Shown here in pieces: positions 33,366 through 41,829 of a stretch of 41,829 nucleotides of DNA (the first letter of the stretch is position 1; every line of letters begins with the position of its first letter). The DNA comes from Treponema sp. Its GTDB lineage: Bacteria > Spirochaetota > Spirochaetia > Treponematales > Breznakiellaceae. The stretch spans positions 1 through 41,829 of the forward strand of contig WQSN01000023.1 in assembly GCA_009787835.1 (NCBI GenBank), in the 5' to 3' direction. The translations under genes were made by a program, and so were the position numbers. The notes beneath the pieces were generated by a model that worked only from the letters and a program-made list of their open reading frames with translations, searched no databases and was not told where the DNA came from.

Positions 33366-35321
33366 TTATGGTGAAGGTGTTATGGTTATATTACCGTTAA
33401 AGTTCAGATTACCGCTGCCGTCGTAAATACTTACCTGTACAACCTTGGTATACAGAGCATTGTCTGGGTCATCAGTATCGTCATCTATGGTTACTACCAG
33501 ATAACAATTCGCACTTGAATCTTTCCAAATATAACCAGCCGGGAATGGAATGTTCCAGTGATACAGATCAGGATTAACGGCAGTATCATCATCTTCGGCA
33601 GGAACAGCTTCCCCAATTTTAACAGGATACGCTGCTGCATTATCGCCTTCATAGGCTTCAATTTTAACAGGCGTGGAACCGGAGTAGTGTAACATATCAA
33701 TTTTACCGCCGTTAAGCGCGAAGGTTTCCATGCTTAAAGCTACGTAAGGATATGTACCGCTATAAGAAGAAGTTCCTCCTGCAATATTTATACCGATTGT
33801 ACGCGCCCCATCTACAACCTGGGATATAAATGTAGGACGTCCTATACCATAACCACTGCCAGGCGTACCAGAGTACCCGTCATAATTATTTGCGCTTTCG
33901 TGATTAACGTATACTGTATGTATTGAATCGAATATCAACGCGTGGTTTACGGGATTTGTTACAGTAAATGTTGTCCAGCCTCCCCTTGCTACATGAGGCT
34001 GCAGAGTGGCTTCCAATGAATAAGGTGTATACGCACGGCTGGAAGGATCAGTTTTATTAAACCTGCGTAGGGACATTGTTGTATGTTCAATATAAAGAGT
34101 TTTACCTGTCTCATTTGTTGAACCATAAGGATTACTAAAAGTTATGGTATTCAATGGTCCAATTAAAAAGTTTCCAGCCTCATCAGATGCTTTATACCTG
34201 ACTTTAGCACTTGAATAACCAACAGGAGTGCCAATATTATTAGTATTATAATGATTACTAAATATAAAAACCGAGTTAAAGAATGTTTCCCAAATAGACT
34301 TACTCGAGTTCATATTAACAATAATTCCGCCGGTTTCTGAAACCGCCCAATATTTACTGTTATTTATATTACCTGCTGTACCGGCAGGAATATCAGTGTA
34401 ATAATATGATTGAGTAAAAACACCTGTTCCGCCCTGACCTATATAATAATAATTATCGGTATCGGAACCACTGTAAATATTATTATTATAAAAGATAATT
34501 ACTTCTCTGTTTTCGGCAGTATATGCTTCAGGTAAACTTATTGCGCCTGACACATCCCCGCTTAAGTGAATCTGAGCTATAAAGTCATCATTTGTAATAA
34601 TGTACTGCGCGTATGTAGTTTGACCTGAATAGATATAAACCAGTTCTTCTCTTATGACATTCAGTTGCGTTTGCGCCGAAAACCTGTTTGATATAAGTTC
34701 AATGGTTAGTAAATAAAGCCCGGGAGGCAATGCTAAAGTTCCCTCATTCACATCAGTTAATTCGATTATTTCCGGTATATCATTTATATTTGGATAACCA
34801 GGATTGGAATAATCGGTATAATTTGGACCGTAAACCGGTGATAATCTTAACCTATTTATATTGGTAGAAGTAATACCGCTGTTTTTGGAAATCGTCTGCG
34901 GCATCTCTACTTTAAAGGCAAAAGCACCGGGAACATCAGAAGAAAAAACGGGTAAAAGTGTTAAGTTTACACGTGTAATAAGACCGGGCAAAACATCTAC
35001 TTGTTTTTCTTTCATTGCGACTAATATGTCACCGTCATAAGCTTCGCCGCGGACAGTATATCGACCTGAAGAGATAGTATGCGTCAGTGAACCATTCGCT
35101 ACTCCGGAAAACGCCAGGTCAAAATTTGGAGATGTTCCGCTATAAACGCTAACCAGATAGGTAAGACCGGAACTGGATGGCGCCAATGTTCTTTCTTCAC
35201 CGCCAAAAGTTACACTTAAGGTTCCAGGCTCACCGCTCTCTGAAGACACATCAAATAAATCCAAACAACCCGCGAACAGCAGAGTTGCAAGTAACGCAGT
35301 TATAATTGTTATTTTTCTCAT
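33366..35321 (-). CDS. Large surface lipoprotein of unknown function
   Basis: 651 aa. Lipobox LLFAGC (lipidated Cys at about 19), good AGGAGG site. The mature protein is beta-rich, Thr/Ser/Tyr/Asn-rich, with an early carboxypeptidase-regulatory or Ig-like domain (GTLSVTFGGEERTLAP...YTVRGEAYDGDILVAMKEKQVDVLPGLITRVNLTLLPVF). No catalytic motif recognised. Probably a surface-exposed binding or structural protein. It follows the smaller lipoprotein by ten bases, one operon. Confidence 0.82.
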   Translation of the reverse strand: MRKITIITALLATLLFAGCLDLFDVSSESGEPGTLSVTFGGEERTLAPSSSGLTYLVSVYSGTSPNFDLAFSGVANGSLTHTISSGRYTVRGEAYDGDILVAMKEKQVDVLPGLITRVNLTLLPVFSSDVPGAFAFKVEMPQTISKNSGITSTNINRLRLSPVYGPNYTDYSNPGYPNINDIPEIIELTDVNEGTLALPPGLYLLTIELISNRFSAQTQLNVIREELVYIYSGQTTYAQYIITNDDFIAQIHLSGDVSGAISLPEAYTAENREVIIFYNNNIYSGSDTDNYYYIGQGGTGVFTQSYYYTDIPAGTAGNINNSKYWAVSETGGIIVNMNSSKSIWETFFNSVFIFSNHYNTNNIGTPVGYSSAKVRYKASDEAGNFLIGPLNTITFSNPYGSTNETGKTLYIEHTTMSLRRFNKTDPSSRAYTPYSLEATLQPHVARGGWTTFTVTNPVNHALIFDSIHTVYVNHESANNYDGYSGTPGSGYGIGRPTFISQVVDGARTIGINIAGGTSSYSGTYPYVALSMETFALNGGKIDMLHYSGSTPVKIEAYEGDNAAAYPVKIGEAVPAEDDDTAVNPDLYHWNIPFPAGYIWKDSSANCYLVVTIDDDTDDPDNALYTKVVQVSIYDGSGNLNFNGNITITPSP

Positions 35322-35331
35322 TTCATTCCTC

Positions 35332-36096
35332 CTACCTTACAACCTTGAAAAATATCGTGGATTTATAAAAAACACCGTCTTTTACGACATCAAGCCTTAT
35401 TGTATGAGGCACTGTATACGCGTAATTATAAGCAGATATAACTACAATATTACAATCTTCCCAGTCAGGATTACTGCCATCGGGTAACGGGCTAGTGCCA
35501 TCGTAAGGAATTTCATCAACATACCATGAAATTGAATTGTTATCGTATACAGAATCAAACCCATTACTTTCTCCGCCTATACTAATTAAAAGTTCATTCG
35601 GCGCGGCTGTCGTATCATATCTATTGCCGGTAATTGGATTAGTAAGATGTGTTGATAGAATAATGGGGTTTCCATACGACCCTTTGCCGCCGGTACCATA
35701 GAAATTAATATTTCCATTAACCAGTTGAGCTGTAACGCTGGCCGCTGTTCCCATGAATTCCCATTCTCTATTAATAGTTACATAGTAATTTCTGGTAGAA
35801 CCATCGTCCGCTGTAACTCTAATTTCCGCAGGTCCATCGCCGTACATCCATACTGAACCGGATGCCGGTTCAACTGATACCCCGGTATGAATGATTGACA
35901 TTTCAATCCCGCCCAGAATCGCGCCAACAGGCGCTGTTACTGTAATGTTGCTCCCGCTGATAACGCTCTCAAATGCGCCAATTGAAAAACCGGTGATGTC
36001 CTTTGAGCTTGATTCACCGCATCCTGATAAATCCAATGAAATTGCAATTATCAGAACAATAAGTAAAAAAAGCGTCCTATCCATCTTTTTTTTCAT
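35332..36096 (-). CDS. Lipoprotein with a cadherin-like beta-sandwich domain
   Basis: 254 aa, AAGGAGA site before the ATG at 36096. Lipobox LDLSGC puts the lipidated Cys at about residue 26. Residues 33-108 follow the pattern of the cadherin-like/DUF5018-type domains found in many bacterial lipoproteins (ITGFSIGAFESVISGSNITV, VSVEPASGSVW, RVTADDGSTRNYYVTI). The rest is unrecognised, rich in Gly, Asn and Tyr. Operon partner of the 651-residue lipoprotein. Surface or periplasmic. Confidence 0.82.
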   Translation of the reverse strand: MKKKMDRTLFLLIVLIIAISLDLSGCGESSSKDITGFSIGAFESVISGSNITVTAPVGAILGGIEMSIIHTGVSVEPASGSVWMYGDGPAEIRVTADDGSTRNYYVTINREWEFMGTAASVTAQLVNGNINFYGTGGKGSYGNPIILSTHLTNPITGNRYDTTAAPNELLISIGGESNGFDSVYDNNSISWYVDEIPYDGTSPLPDGSNPDWEDCNIVVISAYNYAYTVPHTIRLDVVKDGVFYKSTIFFKVVR

Positions 36097-36374
36097 TTTA
36101 TTCTCCTTTATAAATATTTAAACAAGCTATGCCTGTATTACACAAACAAAACGCTCTGCAGGTATAATCAACAACCCCGCCGCAAACAACGAGGTATTAA
36201 TTTCCATAGCGTGAAAAAACCTTTCATATAGATTTAGATGAAATATTCTGTAATTATAAATAAAATATATTTTTCTTAATAATCACAAAATTTATTAAAA
36301 AACTCCATTTATATATATAAAAGTATAATATCATTTAAAATAATAAATTACAAGATTTTTTTATTTAAAAATTA
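36097..36374. other. AT-rich intergenic region between lipoprotein operon and tRNA-Leu
   Basis: 278 bases, very AT-rich (long stretches such as ATTTATATATATAAAAG). Presumably holds the lipoprotein operon promoter, but I saw no clear one. T- and A-runs just after the tRNA-Leu 3' end (36360-36374) may help end its transcript. No gene or repeat recognised. Confidence 0.5.
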
Positions 36375-36455
36375 TGCGAGGGGAGGGACTTGAACCCTCA
36401 TGCCAAAGGCACCAGATCCTAAGTCTGGCGTGTCTGCCAATTCCACCACTCTCGC
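36375..36455 (-). tRNA. trnL-UAG: tRNA-Leu (anticodon TAG)
   Basis: 81 bases without CCA. Long variable arm (TGCCTTTGGCAT), D-arm TGGTGGAATTGGCAGACACG, anticodon stem CCAGA/TCTGG with loop CTTAGGA, T-arm GAGGG-TTCAAGT-CCCTC. Reads CUA codons. The acceptor stem shows one A-C mismatch at pair 6-67 (GCGAGAG against CCCTCGC). Transcribed from a promoter at 36504-36533. Confidence 0.93.
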
Positions 36456-36503
36456 TTTTTCTTTTCCTAAATCATATCAATATTAGCCGCTCTTTTCATG
36501 TTT

Positions 36504-36533
36504 AATATATAAAATAGGCAGGTTTATTGTCAA
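36504..36533 (-). promoter_or_regulatory. Promoter of tRNA-Leu
   Basis: Minus strand: perfect TTGACA (36528-36533), 18-base spacer, TATATT (36504-36509, 5 of 6), about 48 bases before the mature 5' end at 36455. Confidence 0.6.
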
Positions 36534-36557
36534 TACTGCGCATTATAGACTCAAGAA

Positions 36558-36586
36558 TTGACCAATAATTGCCTTTTTGCTAATAT
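36558..36586 (+). promoter_or_regulatory. Promoter of tRNA-Lys
   Basis: TTGACC (36558-36563, 5 of 6), 17-base spacer, TAATAT (36581-36586); the mature tRNA starts 13 bases later at 36599. Back to back with the tRNA-Leu promoter. Confidence 0.6.
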
Positions 36587-36598
36587 ATAATAATCTCA

Positions 36599-36671
36599 GG
36601 GCCGCTAGCTCAGCTGGTAGAGCAGCAGACTCTTAATCTGCGGGTCGGAAGTTCGATCCTTCCGCGGCTCA
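36599..36671 (+). tRNA. trnK-CUU: tRNA-Lys (anticodon CTT)
   Basis: 73 bases without CCA. Acceptor GGGCCGC/GCGGCTC (one G-T pair), D-arm GCTCAGCTGGTAGAGC, anticodon stem GCAGA/TCTGC with loop CTCTTAA, T-arm GGAAG-TTCGATC-CTTCC. Reads AAG codons. Confidence 0.95.
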
Positions 36672-37246
36672 AAATGCTAAGTCTTTATGTTGTATTGACT
36701 TAGCGTAACAACTTCCCAATGAAAAGGTGCTGTAACTTACTCAATTTTAAAAAGTGGCAGATGAGCGGTAGACAGACTTGCGCCGCTTCTTTGCCTTTCC
36801 CCTTGGGGGGGTTGTCATGATACAGTCTTTCTCTGTTTTCCTTCGTGGTAACCATCCGTATTACTTAATAATTTATGAGAAAAAATACTTTTCAATAATT
36901 ATTATATCCACATATATCATTTTCTGATAAAAATTCGATAAAAGCATTGCCATATAAATTTGTTTTCAAAGCATAATCATATTGCTTTGGTACTTCCTGT
37001 TTAAGTTCATTTTTAATTGGAAAAATATGTCAGTATTAATATTATGTCAATACATTTTAATATAACATTCTTATAGATATTGCGCATAACGTTCTTGCTT
37101 GAACCGTAACCGGCCGAACATGGCAGCGGGACAATTGCCGTTTATTATACGAAATAATTATAAAACTATGGGCAAATATCACGAGGATCTTGATAATCAT
37201 TGCTCCAGTTAATTGTACTGCCAAAATATTTTTTATCAATTTAATT

Positions 37247-37295
37247 GAGGCTGTTCCAAAACTTTCGAACCGCTGGTTCGCGTTTTTGGAACAGC
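37247..37295. repeat. 49-base palindromic dispersed repeat, copy B
   Basis: Identical over all 49 bases to the reverse complement of 7946-7994, with no identity in the flanks. Same nested structure: 12-base outer arms (GCTGTTCCAAAA type) and an inner CGAACC-GCT-GGTTCG hairpin. Confidence 0.9.
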
Positions 37296-37307
37296 TACCA
37301 ATTTATA

Positions 37308-37368
37308 TGAAAAAGCAGGCGCAAACCGCAAACTTGCGGTTCGATGGTTCGATTAGACCGCTTTTTCA
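37308..37368. repeat. Nested palindrome between two related repeats
   Basis: Outer 9-bp stem TGAAAAAGC (37308-37316) with GCTTTTTCA (37360-37368); inside it a perfect 8-bp hairpin AACCGCAA-AC-TTGCGGTT (37324-37341). Lies 12 bases after copy B and one base before the third palindrome. Confidence 0.7.
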
Positions 37369-37369
37369 A

Positions 37370-37408
37370 GAGGTTGTGACAAAACTAACCGAGTTTTGGA
37401 ACAACCTC
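37370..37408. repeat. Third palindrome sharing ends with the 49-base repeat
   Basis: GAGGTTGTGACAAAAC (37370-37385) pairs with GTTTTGGAACAACCTC (37393-37408) at 14 of 16 positions around a 7-base loop. Its ends differ from the 49-base element's GAGGCTGTTCCAAAAC by one or a few bases, so both belong to one family. Confidence 0.7.
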
Positions 37409-37617
37409 AATTTATTATAGTATAATTTACAAACATTTTTATATATTTATTACTTTTCGTAATATTATATAAATTTTATTAATATTATTAAAACCTAGAT
37501 TCCTTAGACATTCATTTTTGCAAATACTCGCTACTTGTCAAAAAGCGTTATTTATGATAAAAATAATTATAAGGGAAAACCCTTTCTTCTCAAATATACC
37601 ATAATAAGAGGAACAAT

Positions 37618-39036
37618 GTGGCTATTACAAAAGAGATAACACGTCTTGAAAAATCAAATGTTAGAATGAACGTAACTGTCCCAAATGATGTTGTGCGTTC
37701 AGAATATGAAAAAATGTTAAAAGATTATACAAGAGATCTGCAATTACCAGGTTTTAGAAAGGGAAAAGTGCCAAGTGAGGTATTGGAACGGAAATTCGGC
37801 GAAAGCCTCAGGAAAGAAGCCTTAGGGCGAATAATTGAATACTCATTAAAAGAAATATTTGAGGATGATAATTTAAACAGGTATGAAAAACCGATGGCCT
37901 ACTCTACTCCGGAACTGGAAGGAGAGCCGAATCTGGATTTTGAGCAGGATTTACAATATTCCGTTACATACGATGTGTTTCCCGAAGTAAAAATAAATCA
38001 ATGGAAAGATATATCGGTTGAATACCCTTATGCAGAGTTGGATAACGAAGTAATTAATAAGGAACTGGAAGAAATCAGGGAACGAAACGCCATTGTCATG
38101 GATCGGGATGATGACGCGGCATCTCAAACAGGCGATGTCGTAACAATTGATTACGAAGTGTACGATGACAAAGACACGGCTTATCAGGGTGTGGATTTAA
38201 ACCGCAGGAATTTCACTTTTACTCTTGGCTCAAACTCAAGTACTTTGGATATTGATAACAGCATTACCGGGTTAAAAAAGGGTGAATCCAATGTGTTTTA
38301 CAAAAAATTTGATGATGATCATGAAAACAAGGATATAGCCGGCAGAACCTGTAAAATAAAAATAACTTTAAATGAACTTAAAGAGAAAAAACTCCCTGAT
38401 TTGGACGATGAACTTGCGCAGGATGTTGATGAGAAATACAGAACTCTCGAAGACCTTAAAAACAATATAAAAAACCGCCTGGAAAAAGATTTGGAAATAC
38501 GGTTAAAAAGCGTAAAAATAAACGAGTTATTAAAAAAAATAATGGAAACATCGCCTGTTGTTATCCCCGAATCCCTGATTGAGGCGGAACTGGAAAGCCG
38601 CATGCGCAGTCTGGCGCAATATTACAGAATGGATTCTGATATGATAAAAAAGGTGATGGCATCAGATCCTGAATTCAGCGTAAAACAAAATGAAAGGCGC
38701 GAAACTGCCATTAAATCACTTCACTCGCGCATGATCATGGAAACATTAATGGATGAACAGAATATTCAGGTTACAGATGAAGATATGGAAAAAGAATATG
38801 AGAGAATAGCAAAAGATGTGTTATCATTGAATGAAAAAGATCCCGTGGATGAACTTACAGCCGAAAATATAAAAAATAAAATTGATGAGTTAAAAAATGA
38901 CTTTAAAGAAGAAGATGTTTTTTATATGAAAGAAACGATCAAAGAACAGCGGATGAGAGAAACTTTGTTAGCTGAAAATAAATTTATTCCCGGAAACAAG
39001 GAGAATTATCTGGCTTTCATGTCAGAAAATAGTTAG
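37618..39036 (+). CDS. tig: Trigger factor
   Basis: 472 aa from GTG 37618 with AGAGGA upstream (an overlapping ATG at 37616 is out of frame). Ribosome-bound chaperone and prolyl isomerase. Ribosome-binding signature GFRKGKVP at residues 45-52; FKBP-type domain about 155-245 ([23 protein letters not shown]); C-terminal substrate-binding helices to the end. Slightly longer than E. coli Tig. Heads the tig-clpP-clpX-lon block. Confidence 0.95.
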   Translation: MAITKEITRLEKSNVRMNVTVPNDVVRSEYEKMLKDYTRDLQLPGFRKGKVPSEVLERKFGESLRKEALGRIIEYSLKEIFEDDNLNRYEKPMAYSTPELEGEPNLDFEQDLQYSVTYDVFPEVKINQWKDISVEYPYAELDNEVINKELEEIRERNAIVMDRDDDAASQTGDVVTIDYEVYDDKDTAYQGVDLNRRNFTFTLGSNSSTLDIDNSITGLKKGESNVFYKKFDDDHENKDIAGRTCKIKITLNELKEKKLPDLDDELAQDVDEKYRTLEDLKNNIKNRLEKDLEIRLKSVKINELLKKIMETSPVVIPESLIEAELESRMRSLAQYYRMDSDMIKKVMASDPEFSVKQNERRETAIKSLHSRMIMETLMDEQNIQVTDEDMEKEYERIAKDVLSLNEKDPVDELTAENIKNKIDELKNDFKEEDVFYMKETIKEQRMRETLLAENKFIPGNKENYLAFMSENS

Positions 39037-39038
39037 AT

Positions 39039-39044
39039 TATAAT
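39039..39044 (+). promoter_or_regulatory. TATAAT element before clpP
   Basis: Perfect TATAAT ending three bases before an in-frame ATG at 39048 and 30 bases before the ATG at 39075. If used, transcription would start after 39048, supporting 39075 as the real clpP start. No good -35 seen; may be a minor internal promoter. Confidence 0.4.
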
Positions 39045-39074
39045 TATATGAGAAATAATAATTTTGGCGAAAAA

Positions 39075-39689
39075 ATGAGTAACCTTGTTCCTATCGTGGT
39101 TGAGCAGACAGGAATGGGGGAACGTTCATACGATATTTATTCGCGTCTGTTAAAAGACCGCATTGTTTTCCTGGACGGAGATATTAATGATCTGTCGGCG
39201 GATTTGGTTGTAGCGCAGCTACTTTTTCTGGACGGTCAGGATACCGAGAAAGACATAAATCTTTACATCAATTCTCCTGGAGGTTCGGTTACGGCGGGGC
39301 TTGCGATATACGATACCATTCAGTATTTAAAATCGGATGTACAGACAATCTGCCTTGGGCAGGCCGCAAGCATGGCAGCTCTTATCCTTGCCGCAGGCAG
39401 CGCAGACAAGCGTAAGCTCCTTCCCTCTTCGCGGGTACTGATTCATCAGCCCTGGGGCGGCGCGCAGGGACAGGCGCGTGATATTGGCATTCAATCAAGG
39501 GAAATTATCCGTTTAAAGAAAATGACAATCAAATATTTCGCAAAGCATACAGGCAAAACCGTTGAACAGATTGCATCAGACATGGAAAGGGATTTATATA
39601 TGTCCGCGGAAGATGCGGTTGAATACGGCGTCGCCGATTCAATATTAGTAAGAGAGTTAAAAGGAAGTAAAGATGGCGCGGCTTCGTAA
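39075..39689 (+). CDS. clpP: ATP-dependent Clp protease proteolytic subunit
   Basis: 204 aa from ATG 39075 ([12 protein letters not shown] is the usual start; the frame extends nine codons to 39048). Catalytic Ser in [14 protein letters not shown], His in [12 protein letters not shown], Asp in [12 protein letters not shown]; in the longer frame these are residues 108, 133 and 182. It forms the barrel that ClpX feeds. Overlaps clpX by 17 bases, a tight coupling. Confidence 0.95.
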   Translation: MSNLVPIVVEQTGMGERSYDIYSRLLKDRIVFLDGDINDLSADLVVAQLLFLDGQDTEKDINLYINSPGGSVTAGLAIYDTIQYLKSDVQTICLGQAASMAALILAAGSADKRKLLPSSRVLIHQPWGGAQGQARDIGIQSREIIRLKKMTIKYFAKHTGKTVEQIASDMERDLYMSAEDAVEYGVADSILVRELKGSKDGAAS

Positions 39690-40935
39690 TGGACCGGAAT
39701 TCTTTGAGAGAGTATGTTCTTTTTGCGCGAAAAGTGCTGACATGGCGCGCCGCCTTATCGCAGGCCCTAACGATGTTTATATTTGCGATGAATGTATCGA
39801 AGTCTGCCGCAAGATTCTAAGCGAAGAAGAACACGAACTTACAACAAATTTTACCGGCGACATTCCAACTCCGCGGGAAATAAAGAATTACCTTGATCTG
39901 TTTGTGATCGGCCAGCATAACGCGAAAAAGGCGCTGTCTGTCGCGGTGTACAATCACTATAAAAGAATAGCCAATCCAACTGTCGAAGGCGCAAACGAAG
40001 ACGTAGAAATTGAAAAGTCCAATGTCCTTCTTATCGGTCCTACGGGAACGGGCAAAACATTACTCGCAAAAATTCTCGCGAAAAAATTAAAAGTGCCTTT
40101 CGCGATTGTAGACGCAACTACGCTTACAGAAGCGGGTTATGTCGGCGAAGATGTGGAAAATATTCTTTTAAAGCTTATTCAAAATGCAGGCAACAATATC
40201 GCGGCGGCCGAGCGGGGCATTGTCTACATTGATGAGATCGACAAGATAGCGCGCAAAGGCGAAAATATTTCCATTACCCGCGATGTTTCAGGCGAAGGCG
40301 TTCAGCAGGCGCTGCTTAAAATTATTGAAGGCACAATCGCCTCTGTACCGCCGCAGGGAGGCAGAAAACATCCCAATCAGGAACTGATACGCATTGACAC
40401 TACTAATATTCTTTTTATCTGCGGCGGCGCGTTTGTCGGGCTGGAAAAAAATATCGCGCGGCGCGTTGTTCAGCATCCGCTGGGTTTTGGTGCCGGCACA
40501 GGCGGCGGGGAAAAATCCCTGAAGGAACTCTACGATGCCATGCATCCTGACGACCTGATACAATTCGGCATGATCCCCGAATTTATAGGAAGGCTCCCGA
40601 TAACAGTCAGTCTTGAAGAGCTTAAACGCGATGATCTTAAACGCATCATTACAGAACCGCGTAACGCCATCGTAAGACAGTATCAGGCTTCCCTTTCCTA
40701 CGATGATGTCAAGCTGGAGTTCACGGAAAGAGCGGTTGACGCTATCGCTGATATGGCAATTAAGCAAAAAACAGGAGCGCGCGGTTTAAGAGCCATCGTT
40801 GAAAAACTTATGACAGACATAATGTTTGATATTCCTTCGCACAAGGGCAGCAAGCATATAATCATAACGCAGGATACAGTTGAAAAATCCGAACCGCCGC
40901 AGATAATTTATCTGCAGCAGCAGAAGAGCGCATAA
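39673..40935 (+). CDS. clpX: Clp protease ATP-binding subunit ClpX
   Basis: 420 aa, GGAAG site before ATG. N-terminal zinc finger Cys15, Cys18, Cys38, Cys41; Walker A GPTGTGKT at 121-128; Walker B VYIDEIDK near 183-190; LGF loop (269-271) that docks on ClpP; sensor 2 region [14 protein letters not shown]. Unfolds tagged proteins for ClpP. Normal length. Confidence 0.97.
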   Translation: MARLRNGPEFFERVCSFCAKSADMARRLIAGPNDVYICDECIEVCRKILSEEEHELTTNFTGDIPTPREIKNYLDLFVIGQHNAKKALSVAVYNHYKRIANPTVEGANEDVEIEKSNVLLIGPTGTGKTLLAKILAKKLKVPFAIVDATTLTEAGYVGEDVENILLKLIQNAGNNIAAAERGIVYIDEIDKIARKGENISITRDVSGEGVQQALLKIIEGTIASVPPQGGRKHPNQELIRIDTTNILFICGGAFVGLEKNIARRVVQHPLGFGAGTGGGEKSLKELYDAMHPDDLIQFGMIPEFIGRLPITVSLEELKRDDLKRIITEPRNAIVRQYQASLSYDDVKLEFTERAVDAIADMAIKQKTGARGLRAIVEKLMTDIMFDIPSHKGSKHIIITQDTVEKSEPPQIIYLQQQKSA

Positions 40936-40972
40936 CGCCGGCCGCGCGAACCGCAGACAAACGGGGTTTTAC

Positions 40973-41829
40973 GTGAAGAACAGGGCAAAGGAAAAAAAAA
41001 CCGGTTTGGGAAAGCTTTTTTCCGGATTTTTCACAAAAGGCAATTTACAGGGGTATCCTGAAACAGAAGAACTATCCGCCGAAGAGATGCCCATGCTCCC
41101 TCTGCGCGATCTTGTGCTTTTTCCCCAGACAGTGGTTCCGATTTTTATCACCTACAAGCCGGGCATCAGCGCGCTGGAAGAGGCAATAAGGCGGGATAAC
41201 AGGCTTTTCGCAGTCTGTCTTAAAAAACACGAAATGCGCATAACGGCGGATGAGCCGTGGGATACCGGCACTGTCGCAAGGATAATCTCGCATCTTAAAC
41301 TGCCTGATAATACATACCGCGTTGTTTTCCAGTGCGAATACAGGGGCGCGATACTATCTCTTACAGCCTGTGAAACATTTTCCTCCGTGCGGATCGCGCC
41401 TCTTCGCATAACAGGCCTTAGTGATCCCTTAATCCCTGAAGACCTTGGATTAATGCGAAGCGTTCAGAAATCATTTGTTCAATACGCCGAATATTCAAAA
41501 AAAATCAGCACAGATACCATCTCCGCCGTAGAAAGAACAGAAGATCCCGAGCGGCTGGCAAACCTTGTGTGTAACGCCGCTTATATAAAATCTGAAAAAA
41601 AAATCGAGCTTTTAAAAATCACAGACAGCCGCGAAAGGCTTCTTTCAATCCTTGAAACCCTCGAACAGGAGAATGAAATATACGGCATTCAGAAAAATAT
41701 CTCCGGCAAGGTTAAGAGCCGGATGGATAAACGCCACCGCGAATATATCCTGAATGAACAGCTGCGGGAAATTAACAAGGAACTGGGAAAGGATAAAATA
41801 GAAGATGAATTTGCTCTTCTTGAAAAACG
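40973..41829 (+). CDS. lon: ATP-dependent protease Lon, 5' part only
   Basis: The frame runs from GTG 40973 to the end of the window without a stop, so only about 285 residues are seen. It carries an N-terminal basic extension (KNRAKEKKTGLGKLF) and then the Lon substrate-binding domain: MPMLPLRDLVLFPQTVVPIFI near residue 39, then REYILNEQLREINKELGKDK near the end, the start of the helical region before the AAA+ domain. No ATPase or Ser-Lys dyad is within the window. The GTG start has only a weak ACGGGG upstream. Order after clpX is standard. Confidence 0.92.
   Translation, partial: MKNRAKEKKTGLGKLFSGFFTKGNLQGYPETEELSAEEMPMLPLRDLVLFPQTVVPIFITYKPGISALEEAIRRDNRLFAVCLKKHEMRITADEPWDTGTVARIISHLKLPDNTYRVVFQCEYRGAILSLTACETFSSVRIAPLRITGLSDPLIPEDLGLMRSVQKSFVQYAEYSKKISTDTISAVERTEDPERLANLVCNAAYIKSEKKIELLKITDSRERLLSILETLEQENEIYGIQKNISGKVKSRMDKRHREYILNEQLREINKELGKDKIEDEFALLEK

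Larger units (their letters stand above)
36672..37617. other. Long gene-free region between tRNA-Lys and tig
   Basis: About 950 bases. Contents seen: an 8-bp hairpin GCTAAGTC/GACTTAGC at 36676-36704 right after the tRNA (possible end of its transcript); a GC-richer patch near 36750-36860 ending in a purine-rich repeat-like stretch; a second patch near 37080-37140 with gene-like composition but no open frame; the palindrome cluster at 37247-37408; then very AT-rich DNA to tig. Short open frames here (60-76 codons) cross the palindromes and lack ribosome sites, so none is called a gene. Could be a decayed mobile element beside a tRNA, but no integrase or flanking duplication was seen. Confidence 0.55.

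Noticed and set aside
37060..37140. Possible integron attC-like site (TTGCGCATAACGTTCTTGC)
   Set aside because: The core does not fit GTTRRRY and no paired inverse core with a suitable palindrome was found.
37190..37420. 76-codon frame across the palindrome cluster
   Set aside because: It runs through the non-coding 49-base repeat and neighbouring palindromes, has no ribosome site, and its protein is just translated repeat.
40288..40767. 159-codon frame on the minus strand inside clpX
   Set aside because: Antisense shadow of the conserved ClpX AAA+ domain; no start signal or domain.
1..41829. CRISPR array, complete insertion sequence, prophage or rRNA genes
   Set aside because: No regularly spaced direct repeats, no transposase, integrase, reverse transcriptase or phage structural gene, and no rRNA sequence were seen in the window.

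Overview
The window looks like a chromosome segment of a host-associated spirochete, most likely Treponema or a close relative. The evidence is gene content and order rather than one marker: a tig-clpP-clpX-lon block, a yebC-ruvC-ruvA-ruvB-queA block, many small secreted or lipoprotein genes, a caspase-like/FGE (C-type lectin fold) surface protein of a kind common in treponemes, a Gx-transporter/NusG-II/ApbE flavin locus, and moderate-to-low GC. No species can be named from sequence alone.

Layout. 1-1696: a secreted caspase-like protein with a C-terminal FGE domain; its last ~170 bases and the DNA just downstream are much richer in G+C than the rest of the gene. 1801-4665: an M16 zinc protease, divergent from it. 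4736-7888: a three-gene operon of TPR and envelope proteins. 8011-10287: a lipid operon (diacylglycerol-kinase-like, PlsC-like acyltransferase, HAD phosphatase). 10401-17080: nadE followed by a full TonB energy-coupled uptake operon (receptor, lipoprotein, ExbB, two ExbD, TonB). 17183-22094: queA, ruvB, ruvA, ruvC and yebC on the minus strand, interrupted by an oppositely oriented Phd/PIN toxin-antitoxin pair with its own promoter and palindromic operator. 22146-23614: a small Cys-rich protein and a NeuB-family synthase. 23611-28343: a MacAB-TolC-like tripartite export operon. 28466-30559: a FliL-like protein, a small membrane protein, an ECF sigma factor and its probable zinc-binding anti-sigma partner. 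30593-33209: ApbE, a two-part Gx-transporter protein and a NusG-II protein, probably a flavin/redox module. 33366-36096: two surface lipoproteins. 36375-36671: tRNA-Leu and tRNA-Lys, divergent. 36672-37617: a ~950-base gene-free stretch with palindromic repeats. 37618-end: tig, clpP, clpX and the start of lon.

The most interesting signals are: (1) the GC-shifted, lectin-fold C-terminus of the caspase-like protein, which resembles a target of a diversity-generating retroelement although no reverse transcriptase or template is in the window; (2) five genes with no Shine-Dalgarno sequence but a -10-like hexamer ending 5-7 bases before the start codon, suggesting leaderless mRNAs; (3) a 49-base palindromic element present twice, identical and in opposite orientation, 29 kb apart, with a nested palindrome cluster beside one copy; (4) a Gx-transporter protein apparently fused through an intergenic-looking purine-rich linker to an EcfT/CbiQ-like membrane domain. 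All reading was by eye; no alignment or folding program was run.
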